A DNA stretch of 53,180 bases from Fuerstiella sp. GTDB taxonomy: Bacteria > Planctomycetota > Planctomycetia > Planctomycetales > Planctomycetaceae. Position 1 is the first letter of the stretch, and each line of letters begins with the position of its first letter. The notes under the pieces are model-generated. The model was not told the DNA's origin and did no database searches. It saw only the letters and a program-made list of their open reading frames with translations. The stretch covers positions 1 to 53,180 of the forward strand of contig JAQWLN010000057.1 of assembly GCA_029247265.1 (NCBI GenBank), in the 5' to 3' direction. Positions 36,366 through 45,887 of this stretch are shown here, piece after piece. A program made the translations under genes and the position numbers.

Positions 36366-37337
36366 ATGGACAACAGCATTGATCGAAGAATCTTTGCAAA
36401 GCGGACGTCGGCAGCTGTCGGTGCTTTGCTGGCGGGACCGTTGGCCGGAGGCGGAAGACTATTTGGCCAGGCATCCGGCGAGTCCGATAATCGCCTGGTG
36501 CTGCTCGGCCTGAATGCACTGGCTCGCGCTCACGAACTGAATTATTTTACAGACGGTCATCGCGGCGCCAGCTTCATTGCTGCACACTTGATGTGTGTCG
36601 ATAACGAGCTGGACGCCCAGGCCACATCGCGCATTGAAGAATTGTTCAATATCAACTGGGCGTCTTCCGCGCTGTGCAAGCCATTTCCCGACGAAAAGCC
36701 TGACCCGGATGCAGTCGCCAGAATCGGCGAAGAGCTGACTGAGCGTGGAGAGGTGCTTCTTCAGGTCGGTCATAACGCGATTTTCGCCATGCTGGCGATC
36801 AAGGCATTTCGCATGATCCCCAGTGCAGCGACTCCTCAACGAATCGACGGAGTTTGCAAACTGATTCGGTCATTTACGCCGTGGCGCGACGTCATGCCGG
36901 ATGCCGACGTTGACCCACCGCCGTTTGCGGATTCGGCAGCCGCGTCAAAATTCATTCTGCGCGAAGCCAGTGACGCCGTCGACAGGTTCGTGGGATTCGG
37001 GCAGGGGTTCGCCGGTCACATGCTGACCTTTGGCCAGTCGCTTGTTGAGCTGGCAGCGATGGGTGATGAAGCATGGGCCGACAGCTGTCGCACAGCCTTT
37101 CGCAAGTATGTGACCGTCACCCGTCGAGGACCGGAACCGAATGCGAGACGTATCGCGGATCACAAGCCAAGCAAACTGCGGCCGACTGACGCTGTTTACT
37201 GGAAGCAGCGCGGAGATCGTGCTGTGGGTATCGGGCATGTCTTCAAGTATCCGTACAGCTATTACGATCTGTTGGAACGTGCAGCCGACCCTGCCTTGAA
37301 AGGAGACTGGGACGCAAAGGCCTATCACGTTTTTTAG
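36366..37337 (+). CDS. Tat-exported protein of unknown function
   Basis: I do not recognise this family. It has 323 residues. ATG 36366 is preceded by AAGGGG, and the start carries a Tat-like signal (DRRIFAKRTSAAVGALLAGP). The mature part is mainly helical, with LGLNALARAHELNYFTDGHR, FIAAHLMCVDNELDAQAT, VLLQVGHNAIFAMLAIKAF and a C-terminal VGIGHVFKYPYSYYDLLERA. It has no cysteine-rich or heme motif. It stands just before the broken PrpD-cytochrome chimera, on the same strand. Its function cannot be told from sequence. Confidence 0.7.
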   Translation: MDNSIDRRIFAKRTSAAVGALLAGPLAGGGRLFGQASGESDNRLVLLGLNALARAHELNYFTDGHRGASFIAAHLMCVDNELDAQATSRIEELFNINWASSALCKPFPDEKPDPDAVARIGEELTERGEVLLQVGHNAIFAMLAIKAFRMIPSAATPQRIDGVCKLIRSFTPWRDVMPDADVDPPPFADSAAASKFILREASDAVDRFVGFGQGFAGHMLTFGQSLVELAAMGDEAWADSCRTAFRKYVTVTRRGPEPNARRIADHKPSKLRPTDAVYWKQRGDRAVGIGHVFKYPYSYYDLLERAADPALKGDWDAKAYHVF

Positions 37338-37359
37338 AGTCAAGTGATGCCGTCCACGG

Positions 37360-37378
37360 CACCTCAGCACTTGAGGTG
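37360..37378 (+). terminator. Hairpin downstream of the Tat-exported protein gene
   Basis: CACCTCA and TGAGGTG form a perfect 7-bp stem around a 5-nt loop. It starts 22 nt after the stop of the 36366-37337 gene and ends before the next start. No T-run follows, so it may be a weak terminator or a small palindromic repeat. Confidence 0.35.
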
Positions 37379-37407
37379 TCCCACCCACCTACGTGCCTTG
37401 CACCCAT

Positions 37408-38544
37408 ATGCTTAGCCTCCCGCGTCTTACTCTGCTGGCACCGATATTCGTCACGCTTTCCTCTGCATCCATGGCGGCTACGGATGAGTATCTGGACAGT
37501 ATTCTGCCGTACGTTCAGAAGTACTGCGTTGAGTGCCACAACAGCAAAGTTAACAAGGGCGAGCTGGATCTGACTCACTATGTCGGCAGCGATGTTTCTG
37601 CATCCGCCGAAGCGATGGCGACCGCCCGCTATTGCTGGATGGATACCATCGGTTGCGGACTGTACGCGCTGCAATATCCGGCCTGCACCAGGCTGTTGAG
37701 CCCCACCGTTCCAGGCACGGAGTTACGCGATGTCGGTGCCCGGGTGCCGGGGACCGCCTACGAGCTCGATCCCATTCGTGCCGCACGGAATATCGGAGCG
37801 ATGGTACGATGGCTGGATTTCAACGACACCTGACTGGCCGCCGAATGGGGCCAGCCGTCGGACAATCCGGGGGCGATTCTGGCATTGGCGGACTATCAAA
37901 CACGCACTGACGCCCGCTCCCTGACGAGGAAGGATATCCTGATCGCAATGATCAAGGCGCATGAGATCCAGGGAGTGATTGCCCTGGAAAATTCCTTTAA
38001 CCGTGTGGGCCTAGATCATGTCATGCTGGTGCGGATTGCCTCAGCTGCAGTCACCGCAAAAATGTTGGGGTGCCCTCGGGACAAAATCCTGAACGCCGTA
38101 TCCCACGCATGGCTTGATGGTTGTTCTTTGCGAACCTATCGACAGGCGCCCAATACGGGTTCCAGGAAATCCAGGGCCGCCGGTGATGCAACATCGCGAG
38201 GCCTGTTTCTCGCGATGACCGCTCAGCGCGGAGAGATGGGCTATCCTACGGCGATCACCGCCAAAGGCTGGGGGTTTCAGGACGTACTTTTTGGCGGCAA
38301 AGAGTTGAAATTCAGTCAGCCGTTTGGAACCTGCGTGATGGAAAATGTGCTGTTTACGATTTCGTTTCCCGCAGAGTTTCACGCCCAGACCGCTGTTGAG
38401 GCGGCATTAGCGTTGCACACTGACGGCTCCGACTTTTCAGCCGAGATCAGTGGCCGGACACCAAGCGGGTTGAGCCACTCGACCGGGAGACCCCGGATTG
38501 TTGCCGCCCCGGGGCTCGCACAGACCCGTACGGGCTCGCATTAG
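37408..38544 (+). pseudogene. Chimeric pseudogene: cytochrome leader fused to an internal PrpD fragment
   Basis: Codons 1 to about 63 look like the start of a planctomycete cytochrome: a signal (MLSLPRLTLLAPIFVTLSSA), then PYVQKYCVECHNSK with a heme site and KGELDLTHYVG. From about 37596 the translation becomes MmgE/PrpD-family (2-methylcitrate dehydratase of propionate breakdown): YCWMDTIGCGLYALQYPACT, RNIGAMVRWLDFNDT, then TGA at 37831-37833. The same frame continues with [31 protein letters not shown] and [19 protein letters not shown], to about 38430. In E. coli PrpD a Trp sits where the TGA lies, so this is a TGG-to-TGA nonsense change. The first about 40 and last about 150 PrpD residues are missing. 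No working enzyme can be made. Confidence 0.8.
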
Positions 38545-38765
38545 TAAGAGCATAGGTTCCTCGAATCATGGGTTCGCTGCGTATCTGAACAGCCCCTCAA
38601 GGCTAGAGGTGTTTATGAGTCGGAAGGATGCGCAATTACTGCCAAATTCTCACCAAGGCCAAGACCAAGGAAGACATCCCGTAGATAATGTCGCAATCGC
38701 CGCTTGCCTGATGGTACATCGCCACGCGATCCGCCCGCGAGATGGGTCTGCTTGTGAGAAGTCGC

Positions 38766-38794
38766 AGAACTCGTGAAGAACTCGTGAAGAACTC
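38766..38794. repeat. 11-nt tandem repeat (AGAACTCGTGA) inside the methyltransferase remnant
   Basis: Nearly three copies of AGAACTCGTGA follow each other at the place encoding MDEFFTSSSRVL on the minus strand. 11-nt units shift the frame on gain or loss. The present number keeps a sensible C-terminus, so it may be a second slippage site. Confidence 0.7.
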
Positions 38795-39128
38795 GTCCAT
38801 TCCGAGGCCGAGGGTGAACGACTTTTCGACTACCCAGCCGGCTTTCTCCAGCATTTTGCGAAGCGTACATTCGGAATAGTACATCAGGTGGATAGGGTAG
38901 GCGCGGTACCGTTCATCGACTCCGAATCGGCGTGAGAGTAACGGGATTGCCAACCGAGCTCGCAGAGCGCGGACATTCGGGACTTCGATATAGAGGCGGC
39001 CGTCCGGCGCGAGGAACCTGCGGATTTCATCCAGAACCTCAGTCGGATTCGCCAAGTGTTCGAAGACGGCATGTAAGGTTATCAGGCCGAACGCTCCGGA
39101 CGGCAGTTCCGTCAGCTTGTCGGTCACT

Positions 39129-39166
39129 TCCAGACCCCGCTGATCGGCAGGACTCCAGACCCCGCT
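39129..39166. repeat. 13-bp direct repeat at the methyltransferase frameshift
   Basis: TCCAGACCCCGCT occurs at 39129-39141 and 39154-39166, start-to-start distance 25 nt. 25 is not a multiple of 3, and removing one repeat plus spacer joins both methyltransferase frames. A one-base change would also do so. Confidence 0.75.
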
Positions 39167-39566
39167 TGCCGGGCTCGAATCCTTGTACCTGCCAGCCGCG
39201 GTTGCGGGCATAGGTGAGAAACCCTCCACCCCCTGCTCCGTTGTCGAGCAAGGTGGTGGGGGTGCTCGGTGAGAGACATTCTGCAACGCGCTGCATGATG
39301 TAGTCAGCCTTCTTACCTGACGAGGCTGAGCCCGCGAACTCGTGGCAGGAATAAGTGTCACCGGAATAGAAGGCGGACAATTTCGCTCTCGACGGCCGGG
39401 GGGTAATGAAGACGAGGCCGCAACCGCGACACTTGACCAGTCCGATCTTCCCCGACAGATCGCAGAACACCTCCGAGCCGATCCAATGCCCCGGTTCAGG
39501 CAACATCCTCCACGATGTCGAACTACAAAGAGGGCACTCCCTGAGGCTTTCCGTTTCCGCATCCAT

Positions 39567-40137
39567 CGAATTCACCAGCGAGAGCCTCCTGCGCAAAATG
39601 TTGTTACTAGACCGAAACTTCTTCAGAGAGCTGGTTGAGCGACACAACATTAGGACTGGTGACGGCTATCGACGAAAAAATCAAGAGATACTAGCGCGCG
39701 TCGGTGGCCACACTTCAGTCGTTTGCGGCTGCTGCAGCGAGGTATCGAACGATCAGTTTGTACGGCTACATGAAACAGCATTTCTTATCTCATGTGACCC
39801 CCTTTTCCGGCTGGCTTTGACAAAGCACCAGTGCCATGGAGCACGAAGCAGTCGTCCCGGAAAAAGTCGCTGAAGCAGCGACTGCGAATAGAATGAGGCG
39901 AGCACCCAACGTGAGTCCGTCGCGGCCTTCCCCTTTGTGTGTGATGCTTTGTTGAAACAGTTGCTTTCGCTGGGCGATATTCTGAACAGCAATTGTCATA
40001 CGGCGCTTCCGCGTGTTGCGCTACCGCCGTACACTTCCGGACACTAGAATCCCCGGGCTGGCACCCCCTCTCCGCGTCGAACGCCATCAATCAGGCGCGA
40101 TCGACACTGCAGGAAAAATTGACTGCCGCAGCGGATG
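39567..40137. other. Intergenic stretch, nothing recognised
   Basis: This is 571 nt between the methyltransferase start and the end of the DUF3592 gene. Several open frames of 60-100 codons exist on both strands, but none shows a domain, a signal or a plausible ribosome-binding site. Given the decayed genes to the left, this may be degraded sequence. Confidence 0.4.
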
Positions 40138-41334
40138 TCAATCGATGATTGCCAGGGTGTCGATGCACAACACGCGATTGCTGTCCATCGGATCCACCAG
40201 AATGCGAACAGTCTGCCCGCTTTCCATGCAGTCTTTCGCCTGTTCGACGCCGGAATAGATGTTCGTCCGCGTCTTGTGCTCGCTGCCGGCGACGTCGTAC
40301 GTCAGATGCAGGTGATATCTCCTCTGCCCGTTGATCTCAGTGCTGGTCCGTTTGACGGCGGTCACCTGACCGAACGTTAATTCCCCTTCGCAGACGACGC
40401 GGTGTTTGCGGCGACTGCTGCGAATGGAGAAAAACAAAGTTAAGCCCCCGGCGAGCAGGAATACGGCGCCCACAGGAATTCCGAAATAGCGGTCGTTTCC
40501 GCTTAGGGCAAGGGCGACCACGATGGGCAGTGCGATCGCAACGAACAGCAAGGCGATTCCCAATGCGATAAGCGGTCTGGCGTCACCGACGTATTGACGA
40601 CGAAGACCCGTTGGAATCGACATTCTTGGCTTCGGCTGTGCCAGAAACTGATCAATCTCATTGTTCGTCAAGGAAATTCGTTTCAGCGCGTTGCGCAGAA
40701 TACTGCCTGCGATTCCTCCCATCTGCTGAGCGGTTGCCACCGCATCAGCGACCTGCGTTGAACGACCAATCTGTGGTTGTTCATCCAGGCATTGTTCGCC
40801 TTGCCGAAACAACGTGAGCATTTCGAAGGACTCGCTGATAAACGCCGGCTGATCGTCCGGCTTACAGGTCTTCCCCTTCTTGAACACCGCAATCTGACTG
40901 CGGTTGCCGCGAACCGTCCATCCGGGGTGCTGCGCAAGATGATCTCGAACCTCCGGAATGAACAGCGTTCGCACGGCTTCTTCATTCCAGCCTAGGAGGT
41001 GATATTCTTTTGAGAAGTCCGGTGAGTCGTCAAAATTAATGTCCGGCATGTGGCCGACGGCCGACACGATTTTTCCGACGATTCTTTTGAAATGAGGCCA
41101 CAGCGCGAACTGCGGGACTTCAAGAGTATCGTCCTCAAGCATGACACCCGTTTGCTGCACCCGTGTCGATCCGTGAGATGAGTCGCTTGTCGGTAAATAG
41201 CTCATCTCGACAACAGACAGTCTGACTCCATCGCGCTCCTGAGTTTCGACGTTGTTGACGGTTATGTTTTCGTTCAGCAGTTCCGAAAGAGTTTCGGCCA
41301 GCGATTCGGAGTCGTCGACTGTTTCTCGGTTCAT
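40138..41334 (-). CDS. DUF3592-type membrane protein
   Basis: This is about 398 residues. The first about 250 are soluble and acidic, with no family I know (LLGWNEEAVRTLFIPEVRDH, VRGNRSQIAVFKKGK). Two hydrophobic helices follow (PLIALGIALLFVAIALPIVV and YFGIPVGAVFLLAGGLTLFF). A C-terminal DUF3592-like domain comes last: GELTFGQVTAVKRTSTEING, YHLHLTYDVAGSE, QTVRILVDPMDSNRVLCID. That domain recurs in membrane proteins and resembles a small beta-barrel. The function is unknown. I prefer ATG 41334 (MNRETVDD), because the longer frame to 41412 adds a non-conserved start; no strong ribosome-binding site decides it. The next gene is divergent. Confidence 0.75.
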   Translation of the reverse strand: MNRETVDDSESLAETLSELLNENITVNNVETQERDGVRLSVVEMSYLPTSDSSHGSTRVQQTGVMLEDDTLEVPQFALWPHFKRIVGKIVSAVGHMPDINFDDSPDFSKEYHLLGWNEEAVRTLFIPEVRDHLAQHPGWTVRGNRSQIAVFKKGKTCKPDDQPAFISESFEMLTLFRQGEQCLDEQPQIGRSTQVADAVATAQQMGGIAGSILRNALKRISLTNNEIDQFLAQPKPRMSIPTGLRRQYVGDARPLIALGIALLFVAIALPIVVALALSGNDRYFGIPVGAVFLLAGGLTLFFSIRSSRRKHRVVCEGELTFGQVTAVKRTSTEINGQRRYHLHLTYDVAGSEHKTRTNIYSGVEQAKDCMESGQTVRILVDPMDSNRVLCIDTLAIID

Positions 41335-41621
41335 GGTTTGAGAATGCCTGGTGGATTGCGCTGTGGACGTGGCAAGGATCTGCCGTGTCATGTGAGCATA
41401 CCAGATTATCAACTCTCACCAATCAGAGTATGATGATTGGCTGATCGACAGCAACGGCGAAGTGCTTTCCTGTGGTGTTGCCTGCGTAGTTCTCGCCTCC
41501 ATTGGCATGGTCCATTCTCAGTGACTTTCGGCCGCCTTCACCGAACGATTTGCTCCGCCACGGCGGCCGTGTTAGGGTATCCAGCAGTCGTTATTCGCAG
41601 GACTGATCCGGAGCAACAACC

Positions 41622-44600
41622 GTGAAAAACACCGCCCCAATACTGCCCCTTCTGGCTTTGTTGATACTTACCAATCACAGCCAGGCCGCAGACCCGCAGC
41701 GATCGTTTGATTCCATGCAGGAACTGGTGCCGGCCAGCGGTGTCACTGGCGGGCTTGTTGTTCATCTGGCAGACGGTAACGGTGATGCCACTGCGGATCT
41801 GTTCAGTAACGACCACTTTGTCGTTCACGGGCTCTACCGTAATCGCGACGCTGTCGGTCCGGCTCGGCAGCAGATCAAGCAAAAGAAGTTGTACGGCAAA
41901 GTGTCTGTGCAGCATTGGGACCACTCGCATCTTCCATATACCGACAACCTGGTAAATCTTCTGGTCGCCGAAGGACTGGGTGACGTCCCTGTGACAGAAG
42001 TCCTGCGCGTACTGGCTCCAAACGGTACAGCCTTCGTCAAGTCGGGTGGCACCTGGCAGAAGACCGTCAAAGCATGGCCTGCAGAAATCGACGAATGGAC
42101 GCACTACCTGCATGGTCCCGATAACAACGCCGTTGCTCAGGATGACGTTGTTGGCGTGCCCAGACACGTGCAATGGGTCGGCGACCCCAAGTTCGCTCGC
42201 GGTCACGAACAACTGGCCAGTGTCAGTGCCATGGTCTCTTCTGGCGGACGGCTTTTCTCCGTCGTGGACATGGGCGTAACGGCAGATATCCGCATGCCGG
42301 CGCGGTGGCAGCTTGTTGCTCGAGATGCCTTCAACGGCCTGGTGCTGTGGACTCGCAACATCGAGCAGTGGCATAGCCACCTGCATAGTTTTCGCAGTGG
42401 ACCGGCGGACTTACCGTTCCGGCTGGTGGCCGTCGGATCGCAGGTGTACATGAGTACGGGCGACGACAAGCCGGTACTGGCGCTGGATGCGGCCACCGGA
42501 AAAGAGTTGATCACTTATGACGGGACCGAGCAGACTCGACAGATCATTCGTGTCGACGACAAGCTGATCATGCTGGCCGGCACCAGTCAGGTGGAAGTCC
42601 GCCGAAACGGTCCCGACACGGCAAGGCGAACCATCGTCACAGCGAATGCGGAAACGGGCGACATACTCTGGCGCCAGCGAGTCAGCGCCAACACGCTGAT
42701 TCCCCTGGTGGTCTCTGGTCAGAAGGTTATGTATCAGACCGATAAGCATCTGGCCTGTCTGGCGCTGGACACAGGCGACGAAGTCTGGAAGGTCGACCAT
42801 CCTGTTAATCTTGGCAAGAACAAGAAAACAATCTCCTGGGCCAGCCCTACGCTGACAGCTCAGAACGATATTGCGTACGTGGCCGACTTTCGCAAACTGT
42901 CTGCGGTCTCTGTCACGGACGGCAGGATCCTGTGGACGTGTTCTGCTCGTGAAGGATTCAGTTCGCCGCCGGATATCTTTGTCATCAATGGATTGATGTG
43001 GCGGGGCTACACGGGGCAGCGCGGTGGTACGGACTTCGGTGAAGGTCTGAATGCAATTACCGGCGAACTTGAGAAGACACTGGAAACGTCCAAGGCCTGG
43101 GAGTATCCAACCCTCGCACACGCTCGTTGTTATCGCCCGAAAGCGACAAACCGATTCATCCTTGCCAGCCGCTCGGGCGTGGAGTTTATCAACGTCGATT
43201 CCGGCAAGGTGAATCTGAATCACTGGGTCAGAGGCACCTGCCAGTACGGGATCATGCCCTGCAACGGTTTGTTGTATGCCCCTCCACATTCCTGTGCCTG
43301 CAATATCAAGAGTATGTTTCGAGGCATGTCTGCACTGGCTCCAGCCAGTCCGAATCGCTCCGGCACTCCCGAAAACGACGTACGTCTGGAACAAGGTCCA
43401 GCTTTCGGCAAGGTCGCAGCGCTGGGTGCAGCCGCGGCATCGGCAGACGACTGGCCCGTCTTCCGACACGACAACGAACGCAGCGGCAGCACCTCAACGA
43501 AGGTGCCTCGCGAACTGAAACAGTCGTGGCAGGCGAAGATCGGCGGACGGCTTTCAAGTCCTGTCGCCGGCGGCGGTCGAGTTTACGTCGCGGATATCGA
43601 CGCCCATACGATCCATGCTCTCGACGCAGCTGACGGTAAGCCTGTGTGGCAGTACACCGCCGGCGGCCGCATTGACTCTCCTCCCACGGTGTACAACGGC
43701 AAATTGTTCTTTGGCTCGGCAGACGGATGGGTCTATTGCGTGCGTGAAAAAGACGGAGTGCTGGTGTGGCGCTTTCGCGGCGCTCCTCAGGAACGGCGCA
43801 TCATGGTTCGAGGTCAGCTGGAATCTGCATGGCCGATTCATGGCAGTGTTCTTATCGAGGACGGAACGCTTGTTGTGTCAGCAGGCCGTTCGTCCTATCT
43901 GGACGGTGGCATCCATGTCCACCGGTTGGATCCGGCAACGGGAAGTCAGGCTTCGGAAACCATCATCGACAGCCTGGAAGAAAGTGGTGATCAGCCGGCT
44001 GGTGGAGTGGACCTGCGGGGCGTGTTGAACGATGTGCTTTCCGTTTCTGAGGGCAACGTTTACATGCGGCACCTGAAGATTGATTTCGATACGGGTGATG
44101 ATCTGGCAATCGGGCCGCCGCATCTATTCGCACCCACCGGGTACCTGGACGACAACTGGTGGCATCGCACCTACTGGCTGTTCGGGTCTGACGCCGTCTG
44201 CATGCCTCCGGTCAACGAATCCGGCTGGCAGATCTGGCCACGGGTGGGCAATATGCTGCCGTCCGGCCGTATCCTTTCCCTGGGCAAGCACACCGTGTTC
44301 GGTTACGGCCGCGACAAGTATCCGGACGGGCATTCAGGGCAGCGGCGCGGCGGAGAGCAGTATCGGTTATTCGCCGCTGAGAAGCTTGGAGAAACACTAC
44401 CGAGTAACAAAGATGAACAGCATCTTCGCAGTTTCAATTCCGGTCGCCGACGAGGTCTGGAAGTCACTGAACGCGATCGAAAGGGTGGCGGCGAAAGTCT
44501 GAACATTCATCTGTGGAGTCAGACCACACCGATCTTCGTCCGCTCTCTTGTGCTGGCAGACGACACTCTGTTTTTGGCGGGGCCGCCGGAATCAGACGAT

Positions 44601-44819
44601 CTTCGCGGCAACGAATTGACGCTGCTGGACGGAAACAAGTCTGAAGCCGTGTTCCTGGGAAAAGCAGGCGCTTCGCTGTGCGTTGTCGAAGCCGAAAAGG
44701 GTCGCCAGCTGGCCCAGCACGAACTGCCGGCTGCTCCCGTCTTCGACGGCATGATTGCCGCACAGCGCCAACTGTTCCTTTCGTTGCAGGACGGATCACT
44801 GCTGTGTTTCGGCGAATAG
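41622..44819 (+). CDS. Exported PQQ-type propeller protein with N-terminal methyltransferase-like domain
   Basis: This 1065-residue protein starts with GTG at 41622, with GGAG 8 nt before it. The signal peptide (PILPLLALLILTNHSQAADP) is followed by about 120 residues resembling a Rossmann methyltransferase: GLVVHLADGNGDATADLF, VSVQHWDHSHLPYTDNLVNL, VTEVLRVLAPNGTAFV. The remaining 850 residues form two PQQ-type beta-propellers. They contain repeated GxxLWxxR / ALDAATGKEL motifs (LALDAATGKELITYDG, LACLALDTGDEVWKVD, YVADIDAHTIHALDAADGKP, VWQYTAGGRIDSPPTVYNGK). A cysteine pair occurs in PPHSCACNIKSMFRG. Such proteins are found in planctomycetes, possibly binding a cofactor or glycan; no reaction can be assigned. 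Confidence 0.85.
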   Translation: MKNTAPILPLLALLILTNHSQAADPQRSFDSMQELVPASGVTGGLVVHLADGNGDATADLFSNDHFVVHGLYRNRDAVGPARQQIKQKKLYGKVSVQHWDHSHLPYTDNLVNLLVAEGLGDVPVTEVLRVLAPNGTAFVKSGGTWQKTVKAWPAEIDEWTHYLHGPDNNAVAQDDVVGVPRHVQWVGDPKFARGHEQLASVSAMVSSGGRLFSVVDMGVTADIRMPARWQLVARDAFNGLVLWTRNIEQWHSHLHSFRSGPADLPFRLVAVGSQVYMSTGDDKPVLALDAATGKELITYDGTEQTRQIIRVDDKLIMLAGTSQVEVRRNGPDTARRTIVTANAETGDILWRQRVSANTLIPLVVSGQKVMYQTDKHLACLALDTGDEVWKVDHPVNLGKNKKTISWASPTLTAQNDIAYVADFRKLSAVSVTDGRILWTCSAREGFSSPPDIFVINGLMWRGYTGQRGGTDFGEGLNAITGELEKTLETSKAWEYPTLAHARCYRPKATNRFILASRSGVEFINVDSGKVNLNHWVRGTCQYGIMPCNGLLYAPPHSCACNIKSMFRGMSALAPASPNRSGTPENDVRLEQGPAFGKVAALGAAAASADDWPVFRHDNERSGSTSTKVPRELKQSWQAKIGGRLSSPVAGGGRVYVADIDAHTIHALDAADGKPVWQYTAGGRIDSPPTVYNGKLFFGSADGWVYCVREKDGVLVWRFRGAPQERRIMVRGQLESAWPIHGSVLIEDGTLVVSAGRSSYLDGGIHVHRLDPATGSQASETIIDSLEESGDQPAGGVDLRGVLNDVLSVSEGNVYMRHLKIDFDTGDDLAIGPPHLFAPTGYLDDNWWHRTYWLFGSDAVCMPPVNESGWQIWPRVGNMLPSGRILSLGKHTVFGYGRDKYPDGHSGQRRGGEQYRLFAAEKLGETLPSNKDEQHLRSFNSGRRRGLEVTERDRKGGGESLNIHLWSQTTPIFVRSLVLADDTLFLAGPPESDDLRGNELTLLDGNKSEAVFLGKAGASLCVVEAEKGRQLAQHELPAAPVFDGMIAAQRQLFLSLQDGSLLCFGE

Positions 44820-44990
44820 ATCAGCGAAACGCCATCCTGCAATTGGTGATGTCGTACAACCTGAACGTTTCGAACACCTGAAAAAACAAATGATCAGCCT
44901 TCTCGCTGTGACCCGCGCCGAAGGCCCAGAGTACGAACTCAGCCGAACCAGAAACAAAAAATGAACAACCATCACCGGAGAAACCAGTAC

Positions 44991-45794
44991 ATGCACCGAA
45001 TAGTCGTGCTTGTCTGTTCAGCGATCGTTTTTCAGATGGCGACGCCGCTGGGTGCCGCACCGATTAATATCGTCTGGATCGTTATCGAAGACGCTTCACC
45101 GCATATCGGCTGTTATGGTGAAACCGCAATCAGCACACCTGTCATTGATCAGCTTGCGAAAGACGGGATCCGTTGCACCAGCGCCTTTGTGACCGCTCCG
45201 GTCTGTTCGCCCAGCCGCTCGGCCATGGTCAGCGGCATGTATCAAATGACGCTGGGCGCTCACAATCACCGCAGTCAGATTGAATCGGGGAAGGGCGGCG
45301 GCAACAAACGATATTTTGACAGCTACCGTGTGCCGCAGCCGATCAAACTGATTCCGCAGATGTTTGCGGAGGCCGGTTACTATGTCACCAACAAGAAGAA
45401 GACGGACTACAATTTCGTCGCGCCGCGCGAGCTTTATCACGGCAGCGATTGGAAGAACGCGGATGACGACCAGCCCATCTTCGCACAGTTCCAGTTGAAG
45501 GGAGGCAAGAATCGCAACGCTGCCAGCCATGCAGATCCAGCCACTGTCACTCTGCCGCCGTATTACCCGGACGATCCGGTCCTTCGCCAGGACTGGGCGA
45601 AATACCTCGACTCATGGGTGCAGACGGATAAGGACGTCGGCGCGATTCTGGCGGATCTGAAAGCCGCCGGTCGACTCGAGTCCACGGCCGTGTTTCTGTG
45701 GACCGACCACGGTGTCAGTCACCTGCGAGGCAAACAGTTTCTGTATGAGGAAGGCAACGCGAACATCAACAATGTCCCCGTGATAGTCAGGTGA
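44991..45794 (+). pseudogene. Sulfatase truncated in its C-terminal half
   Basis: ATG 44991 is preceded by GGAG and begins a signal peptide (MHRIVVLVCSAIVFQMATPL). Then come the sulfatase features: INIVWIVIEDASPHIGCYGE, the formylglycine motif CSPSR (Cys72), KKKTDYNF, and FLWTDHGVSHLRGKQFLYEE with the second metal site. The reading stops at 267 residues, right after NNVPVIVR, where sulfatases normally go on for 180-250 residues. No other frame continues the family. The catalytic core is mostly kept, but the loss of the last sheet makes activity doubtful. The break coincides with the end of another gene fragment on the other strand. Confidence 0.75.
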
Positions 45795-45887
45795 CTCGGC
45801 GACCCCGACCGTGCCACCAAATGCGGCGGACAATGACATTGCCAACGCAAGACCATGGGTAGCCAGCTTCAACGATCGTGATTTCAT
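45793..45887 (-). pseudogene. Leader (signal peptide) of a lost exported gene
   Basis: The minus strand from ATG 45887 reads MKSRSLKLATHGLALAMSLS, then AAFGGTVGVAES. This is a normal signal peptide with a charged start, a hydrophobic core and an Ala-rich end. After about 31 codons it runs into the antisense of the truncated sulfatase. The mature part of the gene is absent, so this is only a 5' remnant left by rearrangement. Chance hydrophobic translation is possible but this pattern is quite regular. Confidence 0.5.

Larger units (their letters stand above)
38636..39566 (-). pseudogene. Class I SAM methyltransferase gene with frameshift
   Basis: The start frame (ATG 39566, MDAETESLRECPLC) has a zinc-ribbon (CPLC and CRGC) and GLVFITPRP. 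SAM motif I follows (LLDNGAGGGGFLTYA), then the frame runs out of sense near 39150. The other frame resumes with GLEVTDKLTELPSGAFGLIT, then LHAVFEHLANPTEVLDEIRR, PDGRLYIEVPN and a C-terminal domain ending at 38636. Together these make one ordinary methyltransferase of the zinc-ribbon type often found in glycan or surface-structure clusters. The break lies within a 13-bp direct repeat pair (39129-39141 and 39154-39166). An 11-bp tandem repeat (about 3 units) lies at about 38766-38794. The original protein should have about 300 residues; the present gene cannot give it without frameshifting. Confidence 0.75.

Noticed and set aside
37831-37833. TGA in the PrpD fragment as a second selenocysteine codon
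   Set aside because: E. coli PrpD has Trp, not Cys, at this place, and both ends of the gene are missing. Nonsense mutation is the simpler reading.
38766-38794. 11-nt tandem units as a CRISPR-like array
   Set aside because: The units are directly adjacent with no spacers and lie within a methyltransferase gene.
42411-43469. 352-codon open frame opposite the PQQ-propeller gene
   Set aside because: It is antisense to clear propeller repeats, with no domain, signal or ribosome-binding site.
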